From DATBSL01 sp964561785 (GTDB lineage: Bacteria > Acidobacteriota > Vicinamibacteria > Fen-336), in the NCBI GenBank assembly GCA_964561785.1, contig CAZLRF010000010.1, positions 40,930-104,929 on the forward strand: a stretch of 64,000 nt of DNA, given 5' to 3'. The translations under genes were made by a program, and so were the position numbers. The notes beneath the pieces were generated by a model. The model saw only the letters and a list, made by a program, of their open reading frames with translations. It had not been told where the DNA came from and ran no database searches. Numbering within the stretch: the stretch's first letter is position 1; each line of letters begins with the position of its first letter. This document shows, one piece after another, positions 25,567-34,006 of the stretch.

Positions 25567-27252
25567 TCAGAAGCCGAAGCTGCTCGTCTGGGCCGACGCC
25601 GCGGCCGCCCCGGAGGCGAGCGCCTGGCCGCCCTGGCCGCTGCTGCCGCCGCTCAGGAGGGCCACGACGCCGCTGCCGGACAGCCCCGCCTCCTGCACCC
25701 GCTGGTAGTTGATCACGCTCTTGCGGTAGTCGGCGACCGCGCGCAGCTCGTTGACCGCGGCGGTGGCGAGGTCGCGCTGCGCCTGGGTGACGAGGAAGTT
25801 CGTGGACATGCCCGCGGCGAACTTCTTCTCCTCGGCGTCGAGCCGCTCGGCGGCGAGGCGCCGCGCGGCCTGCGTGGAAGCCACCCGCTTGAAGCCCGAC
25901 TCGACGGCCCGGCCCGCGGTCCGCACCTCGGCCGCGACCTGCAGCTCGAGACGGCGGAAGGAGGCGAGCGTCTGCTCCTTGCTGAGCTGGGCCGACGCCG
26001 CGTTCGCCTTCGCCGAGCGATTCGGGATCGCGTAGGAGACGTTGAAGCCGAGGGTCCAGGTCGGGAAGTCGGCGCCGAAGACCTCGCTGAGGGCGTCGCC
26101 GTACCCGCCGGGGATCGTGTCGATCACCGGACCCCCGGGGCCGTCGCGGATGATCTGCGTCCCGCCCGCCCCCGATCCGCCGTAGGTGGCCAGCAGATCG
26201 AGCTGCGGCATCAGTCGGTTGCGCGCGTACTGGAGGTTGTAGTCGGCCCGCTCGAGGCTCTTGCGCGCGGCCACCACGTCCGTGCGGTTCGCGAGGGCGC
26301 TCTGCACCGCCGCCTCGATGTTCACCGGGACCGGCTCCGCGGTCGGCCGGTCGGTGGGGTTGATCCGCGTGCTCCACATCGCCGGGTCGTTCTGCGGGAA
26401 GATCGCCCGCTTGAGGTCGTCCTCCGCCTCGGCGAGAGCGTTCTCGGCGAGGATCACGCCCTCCTCGCGGGCCGCCACCTCGGACTGGGCGCTCACCACG
26501 TCGAGCGGGGCCATCGTCCCCACCTTCACGCGGATCTCGTTCTCCTCGAGCAGCTTCTTCGCGAGCTCGAGGTTCTTCCGGGCCGCCTCGAGGTTGTCGA
26601 TCGCGAACAGCAGCTCGTAGTAGTAGCCCTTCACCGTCGCGACCGTGTTGATGATGGTCTGGCGGAACTGCACGTCGGAGATCTCCCGGCTCTTCTTCGC
26701 GAGGCGCAGCGCGTTGCGGGGCGCGTCGATCCGGAAGTTCTTGAGCAGGGGCTGCGTGATGCTGATCGAGAGGCTCGAGTTGTACACCGGGTTGAAGGTC
26801 GTGAAGGCGTTGTTCGTGTCGCGCCGGTTGTTGTTGAAGGCGAGGCTGAACTCGCCGCCCGTCTTCACCGGGATGCCGAGGCCGAAGTTCCACAGGCCGG
26901 TCTTCGTGTTGACCACGTCGCCGCCCGAGAAGAAGTTCGTGCCCTTGGTGTCGGTCGAGGTCTTGCTCAGGTTGGCGAAGAGGAACGGGTCGTAGTAACC
27001 CTCCGCCGAGATCACGTCCTGCGCGCTCTGCTCGGGGTTGTACCGCTCGACCGCGATGTCCACGTTGTTCTCGAGGGCCCGCGCCACCGCCTCGTCGAGC
27101 GAGAGGGCGAGGGTGCCGCCGGGCGGAATCGCGGTCCTGGCCTGGGCCGCCGCGAGCTCCGCGGCGGTCGGAGCCTGGGCGGCGGCCCCGGTGGGGGCGA
27201 CCAGGCCGATCATGGCCAGCACGGCCGAAAGCGCCCGAATCCTAGCTCTCAT
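25567..27252 (-). CDS. TolC-family outer membrane channel protein
   Basis: The 561-residue protein begins with a clear signal peptide (RALSAVLAMIGLVAPTGAAA) and shows two outer-membrane-factor repeats of long alpha-hairpins: ALENNVDIAVERYNPEQSAQ with NLELAKKLLEENEIRVKVGT in the first, and NRTDVVAARKSLERADYNLQ with RLAAERLDAEEKKFAAGMST in the second. It would form the trimeric exit duct for the adaptor and ABC pump encoded downstream. Length is above the usual 430-500, with a Gly/Ser-rich C-terminal tail (LLSGGSSGQGGQ). It is the first gene of the four-gene export unit, preceded by a TAGAAT element. Confidence 0.93.
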   Translation of the reverse strand: MRARIRALSAVLAMIGLVAPTGAAAQAPTAAELAAAQARTAIPPGGTLALSLDEAVARALENNVDIAVERYNPEQSAQDVISAEGYYDPFLFANLSKTSTDTKGTNFFSGGDVVNTKTGLWNFGLGIPVKTGGEFSLAFNNNRRDTNNAFTTFNPVYNSSLSISITQPLLKNFRIDAPRNALRLAKKSREISDVQFRQTIINTVATVKGYYYELLFAIDNLEAARKNLELAKKLLEENEIRVKVGTMAPLDVVSAQSEVAAREEGVILAENALAEAEDDLKRAIFPQNDPAMWSTRINPTDRPTAEPVPVNIEAAVQSALANRTDVVAARKSLERADYNLQYARNRLMPQLDLLATYGGSGAGGTQIIRDGPGGPVIDTIPGGYGDALSEVFGADFPTWTLGFNVSYAIPNRSAKANAASAQLSKEQTLASFRRLELQVAAEVRTAGRAVESGFKRVASTQAARRLAAERLDAEEKKFAAGMSTNFLVTQAQRDLATAAVNELRAVADYRKSVINYQRVQEAGLSGSGVVALLSGGSSGQGGQALASGAAAASAQTSSFGF

Positions 27253-27305
27253 GTCCTTCGTGACCTCCAGGCTTGCCTTTGGCGCGATGCGCCGGGCGAG
27301 GGGTC

Positions 27306-27311
27306 GATTCT
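27306..27311 (-). promoter_or_regulatory. TAGAAT -10 element of the TolC-like gene
   Basis: Minus-strand TAGAAT lies 53 bases upstream of the ATG at 27252. No TTGACA-like box at the expected distance. Confidence 0.4.
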
Positions 27312-27521
27312 ACCCCACGCCTCCCGGGGGCACCCCGGTCGGCCGTTCCCGAACCGCGGGCACCACCTGCGTTAACGAGGCGAACGGGGCAAAAGATCCG
27401 GGATTTTGCATGGCTTACGCGGGTCGGCCCGCGCCCCGCGCGGGCCGACCAGACCGGTCCGTAGACTGTCCGTTCCGCAGAGCCGGTTTCTGGAAGGCCC
27501 CGACGAAAGCCCCGACGAAAG

Positions 27522-27560
27522 CCGAAGGGCCGAGCGGGGTTGCCCCGCCCGGCCCTTCGG
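27522..27560 (-). terminator. Strong terminator-like hairpin after the TonB-dependent receptor
   Basis: An 18-base stem with one mismatch (CCGAAGGGCCGAGCGGGG / CCCCGCCCGGCCCTTCGG) closes on a three-base loop, 22 bases beyond the receptor stop. On the minus strand it is followed by CTTTCGTCGGGGCTTTCG rather than a continuous T run. Confidence 0.65.
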
Positions 27561-27582
27561 AACGCCCGTCCTCGGGCGCGTT

Positions 27583-30500
27583 CTAGTTGAAGCTGTACCG
27601 CAGGCTGAACTGCACGCGGTACACGTCAGCCTCGGACGCCGTCGACTCGAGCGACTTGCTCAGCAGCTGGTTGTTGACCACGCGCATCTGGTAGGACGCC
27701 CGGCCCTGGGAGTCGGCGCCCCGCGAGATGAGCGGCTGGCTGTTGATCAGCCTCTGTCCGACGCCCCAGTCGCTGTTGAGGAGGTTCGTGAAGTTCAGGA
27801 TGTCGGCCCGGAACTGCAGCGAGTGCCGCCCCCCGCCGAGGTTCGTGAAGAGGTCCTGGGCCACGGCGAAGTCGAGTCTCCACACCCAGGGCAGGACGCG
27901 GCCGCCGCGCTCGGCGTACTGACCGCGGCGTCCGCTCAGGTACTCGTCCTGGCTGATGTACGCCTCCCAGGCCGCGGCCTGCTGCTCGGCGGTGAAGGGC
28001 ACGCTGCCGGTGATCGGCACGAAGTTCATCTCGGAGGTGTTCCGGGGCACGTAGATGAGGTCGTTGTTGGTGCCGCCGTCTCCGTTGAGGTCGCCCGAGA
28101 ACCTGTAGGACTCGGTGCCCTGGGTGAAACCCTCGAAGAACGCCGAGAACGTGGTCGCGCCGACCTTGAGGTACTCGAGCCGGTACGAGCCCGCAAGGAA
28201 GAAGCGCTGGCCCTTGGCCGAGTAGCCGAGGCCGGGGTTGTTCGGGTCCCCGGAGACCGGGTTGTTGAACCACGAGCCGGACGCGATCGATCCGGGGTCG
28301 ACGGTGTTCTCGGCCTTGTAGTAGGTGTACGCGGTCTTGAGCATCCCCTGGCGGAACGTCTTCTGCAGCGAGGCCGAGGCCGACCACGAGCGTCCCTCGT
28401 TCTGGTTCTTGAGCACGATCGCGTTCGAGACGTTCGAGTGGATCCGGTTGCTGGTCCAGCGCGGGCGGTTGTCGGCGCCGACGAACGTGGACTGCGCGGC
28501 GGGGAGGTTGGCGTTGATGTAGTAGATGCCGTTGACGTCGCGGTTGTAGATGAACTCGCCGGTGCCGACGAAGCCCCCGGGCAGCCGCTGGTCCACCGCG
28601 AGGTTCGTGCGCCAGGTCTGGGGGAACTTGAAGTCGGGGTCGGTGAGGGCGAGCTCGTAGCTCGATGCGGGGGCCCCGGTCACGTTGGCCGGCTTGTAGG
28701 CGTTCGGGTCCGGGTTCCAGGGCCGCAGGCGCGTGTTGTCGAGCTGGGCGAAGCCGGTGAGGACGCCCGTGTTGCCGATCTGGTTGGAGATCCAGACGTA
28801 GGCCGGCGGACCCGTGAAGACGCCCGTGCCGCCGCGGACCTGGGTCGATCGGGTGCCGGTCACGTCCCAGTTGAAGCCGACGCGGGGCGACCAGAGGACG
28901 TTCGCGTCGGGCAGCTTGGCCGTCTGGTACTGCACGGGCTGCCCGTTCTCGTCGCGGAAGGTGAGGGCGTCGGCGTTCACGTTCTGGAAGCCCGTCTCGC
29001 CGAAGAAGGGCACGTCCATCCGCAGGCCGTACGTCAGCTTGACGTTGCGGGAGAGCTGCCACTCGTCCTGGGCGTAGAGGCCGGTGTACCAGACCTCGAG
29101 GGGCTGCAGGGGCTTCTCGAGTCCGGGGATGTTCATCCACCGGACCTGGAATCGCCGGAGGGTGACGGGAGACGTCGTGCGGTTCGGGTTGGCGAGGTAG
29201 TCGTTCGCGTCGGTGTAGAAGTCGGCGAGCGAGTTGTAGACGTAGACGCTCTGGGAGCCGGGGAAGAACACGTTCTCGGACTCGTAGCGCTGCGCGGTCG
29301 CCCCGAACGTGAAGGCGTGGTTCCCGCGGTTCCAGGTGAAGCTGTCCTGGATCTGGAAGGTCTTGTAGCGCAGCTCGTTGTTCGGCGTGAAGGGCTCGAA
29401 GCCGAAGGTCGTGTACACCGACCCAGCCTCGAGGATGTCGACCATCGGGAAGAACGTGCCGAGCGACTCGCGGCTCTCGTCGTTCTCGGTGTAGCCCACG
29501 ATCAGGGAGTTCGACATGTTCGTGCCGATGATCGAGTTCCACTCGGCCACGCCCGACTTGATGTTCTCGAGGATGCGGTAGTTCGAGTTCTGGAAGTTGA
29601 GACCCGTCGTCCGCGTCCGGCGGCTGCCGAAGCCGAGCGAGGACGAGTCGGAGAGCAGCACGTCGGTGTTCGAGTCGAGCTGGGTGTAGCGCAGGCTGAT
29701 CTTGTTCCGGTCGTTCAGGTTGTAGTCGAGCTTGGCGAGGTAGCGCTTGGCCGGCGTCGCGTGGTCGTAGTCCTGGTAGGGGCCGGTGTCGTAGCCGAAG
29801 TTCGACCGGAGGTAGGAGCTGAGCGCGTCGAGGTCGGAGGCGAGGACGCGGGTCACGTTCCCCCCGACCGTCTCGCCGCCGCGATTCGCGCGGAACGTGG
29901 TGCCCGGCTGGGTGAGCTTGTCGTCCTCGTAGCTGCCGAAGAAGAAGAGCTTGTCCTTGACGATCGGTCCCGAGACCCACCCGCCGAAGCGGCGGGCGTC
30001 GAACGAGCCGGGGTTGTAGGTGTTGCCCTTGGCCTCGGTCCCGACGAGGTCGTTGTCGCGGAACCAGTAGTAGGCCGAGCCACGGAACGTGTTGGTCCCG
30101 CTGCGGGTGATCATGTTGACGCCGGCGCCCACGAAGTTGCCCTGGCGGACGTCGTAGGGGGCGACGTTGACCTGGATCTCCTCGATCGTGGCCATCGAGA
30201 TGGGCGTCACGCCCGTGCGATCCCCGGGCTGACCGGCGAGGCCGAAGGAGTTGTTGAAGTAGGAGCCGTCGACCGTGATGTTGTTGAACCGGTTGTCCTG
30301 GCCGACGAAGGAGCCTCCGAAGCTGCCGCCGGTGTACTGGGGGCTGAGGCGCGCGAAGTCGTTCACGCGATCGCGGACCGTCGGGAGGACCTGCAGCGAC
30401 TCGCGGGTGACCGTCGTCGCGGCGCCGGTGCGAGCGGCGTTGAAGACCTCGGAGGTCTGGGCCGTCACCGTGACCTCCTCGGTGAGCGCGGCCTGGGCGA

Positions 30501-30840
30501 GCGTCAGCTCGATGTCCGCCTCCGTGCCGAGGTTCACGACCACGTCCTTCAGGGTCTGCGGCTGGAAGCCGGTGAGCGACGCGGTGACGCTGTACGGGCC
30601 GCCGACGCGCAGGCCGGGCAGAGTGAAGCGCCCGTCCGCGCGGCTCGTGGTCTCGTAGCGCGTGCCCGAGGGCTCGTGCAGGGCGATCACGCTCGCCCCG
30701 GGCACGACCTGCTTCTGGGCGTCGAAAACGATGCCGGCGAGGGAGCCGGTGGTGACGCCCTGTGCGCGGGCGTTCCCGACGGCGAACATCAGGGCGAGGA
30801 TCGCGAGGGTCGCGCCACGCCGCTTTCCGGTCAGGCTCAT
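27583..30840 (-). CDS. Oar-like TonB-dependent receptor with N-terminal carboxypeptidase-regulatory domain
   Basis: Start ATG 30840 (1085 residues) is chosen because GGAG precedes it by six or seven bases and a signal peptide follows directly (RRGATLAILALMFAVGNARA). Residues about 30-115 are a CarboxypepD_reg-like beta-sandwich (GSLAGIVFDAQKQVVPGASV, GRFTLPGLRVGGPYSVTASL). A plug domain follows (about 125-240: RTGAATTVTRESLQVLP, FNNITVDGSYFNNSFG), then a large barrel with many aromatic-ended strands. The protein resembles the Oar family abundant in Acidobacteriota, and probably imports polymers or binds surface ligands. No TonB, ExbB, ExbD or SusD-like gene is present. A terminator hairpin follows; a well-formed promoter lies about 145 bases upstream. 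Confidence 0.94.
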   Translation of the reverse strand: MSLTGKRRGATLAILALMFAVGNARAQGVTTGSLAGIVFDAQKQVVPGASVIALHEPSGTRYETTSRADGRFTLPGLRVGGPYSVTASLTGFQPQTLKDVVVNLGTEADIELTLAQAALTEEVTVTAQTSEVFNAARTGAATTVTRESLQVLPTVRDRVNDFARLSPQYTGGSFGGSFVGQDNRFNNITVDGSYFNNSFGLAGQPGDRTGVTPISMATIEEIQVNVAPYDVRQGNFVGAGVNMITRSGTNTFRGSAYYWFRDNDLVGTEAKGNTYNPGSFDARRFGGWVSGPIVKDKLFFFGSYEDDKLTQPGTTFRANRGGETVGGNVTRVLASDLDALSSYLRSNFGYDTGPYQDYDHATPAKRYLAKLDYNLNDRNKISLRYTQLDSNTDVLLSDSSSLGFGSRRTRTTGLNFQNSNYRILENIKSGVAEWNSIIGTNMSNSLIVGYTENDESRESLGTFFPMVDILEAGSVYTTFGFEPFTPNNELRYKTFQIQDSFTWNRGNHAFTFGATAQRYESENVFFPGSQSVYVYNSLADFYTDANDYLANPNRTTSPVTLRRFQVRWMNIPGLEKPLQPLEVWYTGLYAQDEWQLSRNVKLTYGLRMDVPFFGETGFQNVNADALTFRDENGQPVQYQTAKLPDANVLWSPRVGFNWDVTGTRSTQVRGGTGVFTGPPAYVWISNQIGNTGVLTGFAQLDNTRLRPWNPDPNAYKPANVTGAPASSYELALTDPDFKFPQTWRTNLAVDQRLPGGFVGTGEFIYNRDVNGIYYINANLPAAQSTFVGADNRPRWTSNRIHSNVSNAIVLKNQNEGRSWSASASLQKTFRQGMLKTAYTYYKAENTVDPGSIASGSWFNNPVSGDPNNPGLGYSAKGQRFFLAGSYRLEYLKVGATTFSAFFEGFTQGTESYRFSGDLNGDGGTNNDLIYVPRNTSEMNFVPITGSVPFTAEQQAAAWEAYISQDEYLSGRRGQYAERGGRVLPWVWRLDFAVAQDLFTNLGGGRHSLQFRADILNFTNLLNSDWGVGQRLINSQPLISRGADSQGRASYQMRVVNNQLLSKSLESTASEADVYRVQFSLRYSFN

Positions 30841-30984
30841 TCGATTTCTCCTGGAACTGGTGCTCATCGTCTCCTGCCCGCGGCCGGCGACACCGGCAAC
30901 CCCCGGCCCGCCGGGGGGCGGCGGCGCCTGGGGTCGGTCGGGAAGCGGGTCACTCCGGTCGGCGGCAGGCCACGACGGGCCGGA

Positions 30985-31014
30985 ATCCTATTTCGGGCAC
31001 CGCAGGCTCGTCAA
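30985..31014 (-). promoter_or_regulatory. Promoter of the TonB-dependent receptor
   Basis: Minus-strand TTGACG (31014-31009) and TAGGAT (30990-30985) are separated by 18 bases, a near-consensus housekeeping promoter. Transcription would start near 30978, leaving a 5' untranslated region of about 138 bases before ATG 30840. Confidence 0.55.
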
Positions 31015-31029
31015 CGCCGAAGAAGGCCA

Positions 31030-31059
31030 ATGACGACGCGGGCCCGGACGGGCTATGAT
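31030..31059 (+). promoter_or_regulatory. Promoter of hpt
   Basis: ATGACG (31030-31035) and TATGAT (31054-31059) are spaced 18 bases; AAGGAGG at 31072-31078 is the ribosome site for ATG 31086. Confidence 0.5.
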
Positions 31060-31085
31060 CGCCGCCCGCCCAAGGAGGCGGCGTG

Positions 31086-31595
31086 ATGAAGGTGTTACTT
31101 TCCTTCGACCAGATCCAGGCCCGCATCGTGGAGATGGGCCGGCAGATCGCCGCCGAGTACGCGGGGCGGGAGCCCCACCTCGTGGGGGTCCTGAAGGGGG
31201 CCTGCCCCTTCATGACCGACCTCGCCCAGGCGATCGACCTGCCCCTCACCCTCGACTACATCGCCGTCTCGTCCTACGGCAAGGCCACGAAGTCCTCCGG
31301 CGAGGTCAAGCTCATCAAGGACCTCGACCAGGGCCTCGAGGGCCGGGACCTCCTGGTGGTCGAGGACATCGTCGACACCGGTCTCACGCTCAACTACCTC
31401 ATGAACCTGCTGAGGGCCCGCGGCCCGCGCTCGCTCAAGGTGGCGGCGCTGCTCTCGAAGCCGGCGCGCCGCCTGGTGAGCGTCCACGTGGACTACGTGG
31501 GCTTCACGATCGAGGACGAGTTCGTGGTGGGCTACGGCCTCGACTACAACGAAAAGTATCGCAACCTGCGGGACATCGTCGTCTACGGAGGCTGA
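31086..31595 (+). CDS. hpt: Hypoxanthine phosphoribosyltransferase
   Basis: The 169-residue type I PRTase contains LVGVLKGACPFMTDLAQAI, the flexible-loop SSYGKATKSSGEVKLIKDLD and the PRPP motif VVEDIVDTGLTL (Glu93, Asp94, Asp97), and ends GFTIEDEFVVGYGLDY with the purine-binding segment. It salvages hypoxanthine and/or guanine to IMP/GMP in the cytosol. ATG 31086 is preferred over the adjacent GTG 31083 because AAGGAGG is seven bases upstream. Its stop is followed closely by hrpB, whose conserved coding begins almost immediately after. Confidence 0.95.
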   Translation: MKVLLSFDQIQARIVEMGRQIAAEYAGREPHLVGVLKGACPFMTDLAQAIDLPLTLDYIAVSSYGKATKSSGEVKLIKDLDQGLEGRDLLVVEDIVDTGLTLNYLMNLLRARGPRSLKVAALLSKPARRLVSVHVDYVGFTIEDEFVVGYGLDYNEKYRNLRDIVVYGG

Positions 31596-31638
31596 GGCGC
31601 GCGTTCCCGTTCTCCCGGTCGACGCCCACCTCGAGCGG

Positions 31639-33942
31639 GTGCGGGAGGCGCTGTCGCGCTCGCGCGCGGCCGTGGTCGTGGCCCCCCCGGGCTCGGGCAA
31701 GACGACACGGGTCCCCCCCGCACTGGCCGGGGACGGGCCGGTCTTCCTTCTGGAGCCGCGCCGGGTGGCCGCACGCTCGATCGCGCGGCGCATCGCCGAG
31801 GAGCGAGGGTGGACGCTCGGCCGGGAAGTGGGCTTCCAGGTCCGCTTCGAGCGCCGCTTCACCGCTCAGACCCGCCTCCTCGTCGCGACCGAGGGCATCC
31901 TCGCGCGGCGGCTGCAGGCGGACCCGCTGCTCTCCGGCTTCCGCACCGTGGTCCTCGACGAGTTCCACGAACGCAGCCTGCACGCGGACCTCGCGCTGGC
32001 CTTCGCGCGCCAGGCCTGGCGGGTCCGGGACGACCTGCGGCTGCTCGTGATGTCGGCGACTCTGGATCCGGGCCCCCTCGCGCGGTTTCTCGACGACGCG
32101 CCGGTCCTCGTCGTGGAGGGTCGCCCCTTCCCCCTGGACGTGCGGTACGACCCGCGAGCGAGCCTGGCCGATGCCGTGGGCCGGGCGCTCTCGCGGCCGG
32201 GAGGCCACGTGCTGTGCTTCCTCCCGGGGGCCCCCGAGATCCGCCGGGCGCAGGCGGAGGTCGGACGCGTGGCCGCCCAGGCGGGCGCCCGGGTGCTCCG
32301 GCTGCACGGCAGCCTCTCGTCCGAGGAGCAGGACGAGGCCCTCGCCCCGAGCGCCGTTCGCAAGGTGATCCTGGCGACGAACGTCGCCGAGACGTCGCTG
32401 ACCGTCGAGGGTGTCACCGACGTGGTCGACACCGGCCGGCACAAGGTGCTGCGCTTCGACCCGGAGCGGGGCCTCGACCGGCTCGTCCTCGAGAGGATCC
32501 CGGCGGACTCGGCCGAGCAGCGGGCGGGTCGGGCGGGACGGACCGGGCCGGGGCGCGTCGTGCGGCTGTGGGACGAGCGGGACCGGCTCCCCCCGCGCCG
32601 GGAGCCGGAGATCGAGAGAGTCGATCTCGCCGCGCCGGTCCTCGAGGTCCTCGCGTGGGGCGGCGACCCTCTCCGCTTCGAGTGGTTCGAGGCGCCGCCA
32701 GCCGATCGGGTGCGGGCGGCGCTGTCGCTGCTCGAGAGGCTCGGCGCGGTCGCGGGCGGCCGGCTGACTCCCGACGGTGCGGCCATGCACCGCCTGCCGG
32801 TGCACCCGCGCCTCGCCCGGGTCCTGCTGGCCTCGGGCGGAGCGCCGCGCGCGGCCGCGGCCTGCGCGGCGCTCGCGGAGGGGTGGCGGCCGGACACGTC
32901 CGGCGAGCCGCCGACGACGGACTCGGATGTGCTGAGCGCGGCCGACCGCCTGGGCGAAGCCCCGCCGGGCGTGAAGGCGGCGGCGGCGGAGCTCGAACGC
33001 CTCGCGCGCGAGTGCCTCGGGACCCGGAACGCGTCCTGCCCGCGCGATGCGGGCGACGAGATCCTTCTCCGCGCGCTGCTCGCCGGATACCCGGACCGCC
33101 TGGCGCGCCGGCGCGAGCCGGGATCTTCGCGGCTCGTGCTCGCCAGGGGGCATGGCGCGCTCCTCGGCGGCGAGTGCGGGGTGTGGGAGGGCGAGCTGCT
33201 CGTCGCCCACGACGTGAGCGGCGGCGCGGCGGGGGGAGAGGCGCTCGTGCGCACGGCGAGCCGGGTGGAGCGCGCGTGGCTCGAGGGGGTCGGCACCGAG
33301 ACCGCTCACCGTTTCGACGAGGCCTCGGGGAGCGTCCGCGCCGTCGTTCGCGAGCTCTACGACCGACTGGTGCTCGCCGAGAGGCCGGTCCCCCCCGACC
33401 CGGAGCTGGCGGCGGATCTGCTCGCCGCCGCTGTCGAGCGGAGGGGTCTCGGCGAAGCGGCCGTGGCCCTCGTCCGCCGCCTGCGCTTCGCCGGCCTCGA
33501 GGCCGACCTCCACGCGGCGATCCGGGCCGCCTGCCGCGGGAGGACGCGCCTGGCGGAGCTCGGCGACCCCGCCCGGTGGCTCGACCCGGCGACGCGGCGC
33601 CGCGTCGACGCGGAGGCGCCCGAGCGGCTGGCCCTTCCGAGCGGTCGGACGGCGGCCCTCGTGTACCGGGAGGACGGCGCGGTCAGCGCCGCGGTCAAGC
33701 TGCAGGAGCTGTTCGGCCTCGCGGAGACGCCGCGGCTCGGTCCCCGCCGGGAGCCGGTGCTCCTCGAGCTGCTCGCCCCGAACGGCCGCCCGGTCCAGAC
33801 GACGCGAGACCTGCGCAGCTTCTGGGAGCGGACGTACCCGCAGGTGCGCAAGGAGCTGCGGGGGCGCTATCCCCGCCATCCGTGGCCCGAGGATCCCTGG
33901 ACGGCGGAGCCCACCCACCGCACGACGAAGAGCCGCGGCTGA
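31639..33942 (+). CDS. hrpB: ATP-dependent RNA helicase HrpB
   Basis: The 767-residue DEAH-type helicase shows Walker A VVVAPPGSGKTTRVP, the DEFHER Walker B of HrpB, LVMSATLD (motif III), ILATNVAETSLTVEGVTDVV (motif V), QRAGRAGRTGPGRVVRLW (motif VI), then the HrpB-specific C-terminal region ending FWERTYPQVRKELRGRYPRH PWPEDPW. HrpB is a putative RNA/DNA helicase of uncertain role. The first legal start is GTG 31639, yet the codons just before it in the same frame read LPVDAHLER, matching the conserved N-terminus of the family, with no ATG/GTG/TTG further upstream; true initiation is therefore uncertain. Length is slightly below the usual 800-830. Confidence 0.93.
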   Translation: MREALSRSRAAVVVAPPGSGKTTRVPPALAGDGPVFLLEPRRVAARSIARRIAEERGWTLGREVGFQVRFERRFTAQTRLLVATEGILARRLQADPLLSGFRTVVLDEFHERSLHADLALAFARQAWRVRDDLRLLVMSATLDPGPLARFLDDAPVLVVEGRPFPLDVRYDPRASLADAVGRALSRPGGHVLCFLPGAPEIRRAQAEVGRVAAQAGARVLRLHGSLSSEEQDEALAPSAVRKVILATNVAETSLTVEGVTDVVDTGRHKVLRFDPERGLDRLVLERIPADSAEQRAGRAGRTGPGRVVRLWDERDRLPPRREPEIERVDLAAPVLEVLAWGGDPLRFEWFEAPPADRVRAALSLLERLGAVAGGRLTPDGAAMHRLPVHPRLARVLLASGGAPRAAAACAALAEGWRPDTSGEPPTTDSDVLSAADRLGEAPPGVKAAAAELERLARECLGTRNASCPRDAGDEILLRALLAGYPDRLARRREPGSSRLVLARGHGALLGGECGVWEGELLVAHDVSGGAAGGEALVRTASRVERAWLEGVGTETAHRFDEASGSVRAVVRELYDRLVLAERPVPPDPELAADLLAAAVERRGLGEAAVALVRRLRFAGLEADLHAAIRAACRGRTRLAELGDPARWLDPATRRRVDAEAPERLALPSGRTAALVYREDGAVSAAVKLQELFGLAETPRLGPRREPVLLELLAPNGRPVQTTRDLRSFWERTYPQVRKELRGRYPRHPWPEDPWTAEPTHRTTKSRG

Positions 33943-34006
33943 TCGGGACGATTCGCGGGGCGCGGGGAAGGGCGATATCCTCTAGGGCCGTGAAGGCACG
34001 GGAATC

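Larger units (their letters stand above)
27253..27582. other. 330-base intergenic region between the TolC-like and TonB-receptor genes
   Basis: No convincing gene. It holds, from right to left, the receptor's terminator hairpin (27522-27560), a direct repeat of CCCGACGAAAG (copies near 27500 and 27511), an A/T-rich patch around 27390-27420 and the TAGAAT element of the TolC-like gene (27306-27311). Frames crossing it are arginine/proline-rich readings without ribosome sites. Confidence 0.6.

Noticed and set aside
27406..31086. A 1226-codon open frame on the plus strand opposite the TonB-dependent receptor
   Set aside because: Its translation is an Arg/Val/Glu/Gly-rich antisense reading of the receptor with no domain, no ribosome site and no homology pattern. 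GC-rich third-position bias opens such frames routinely here.
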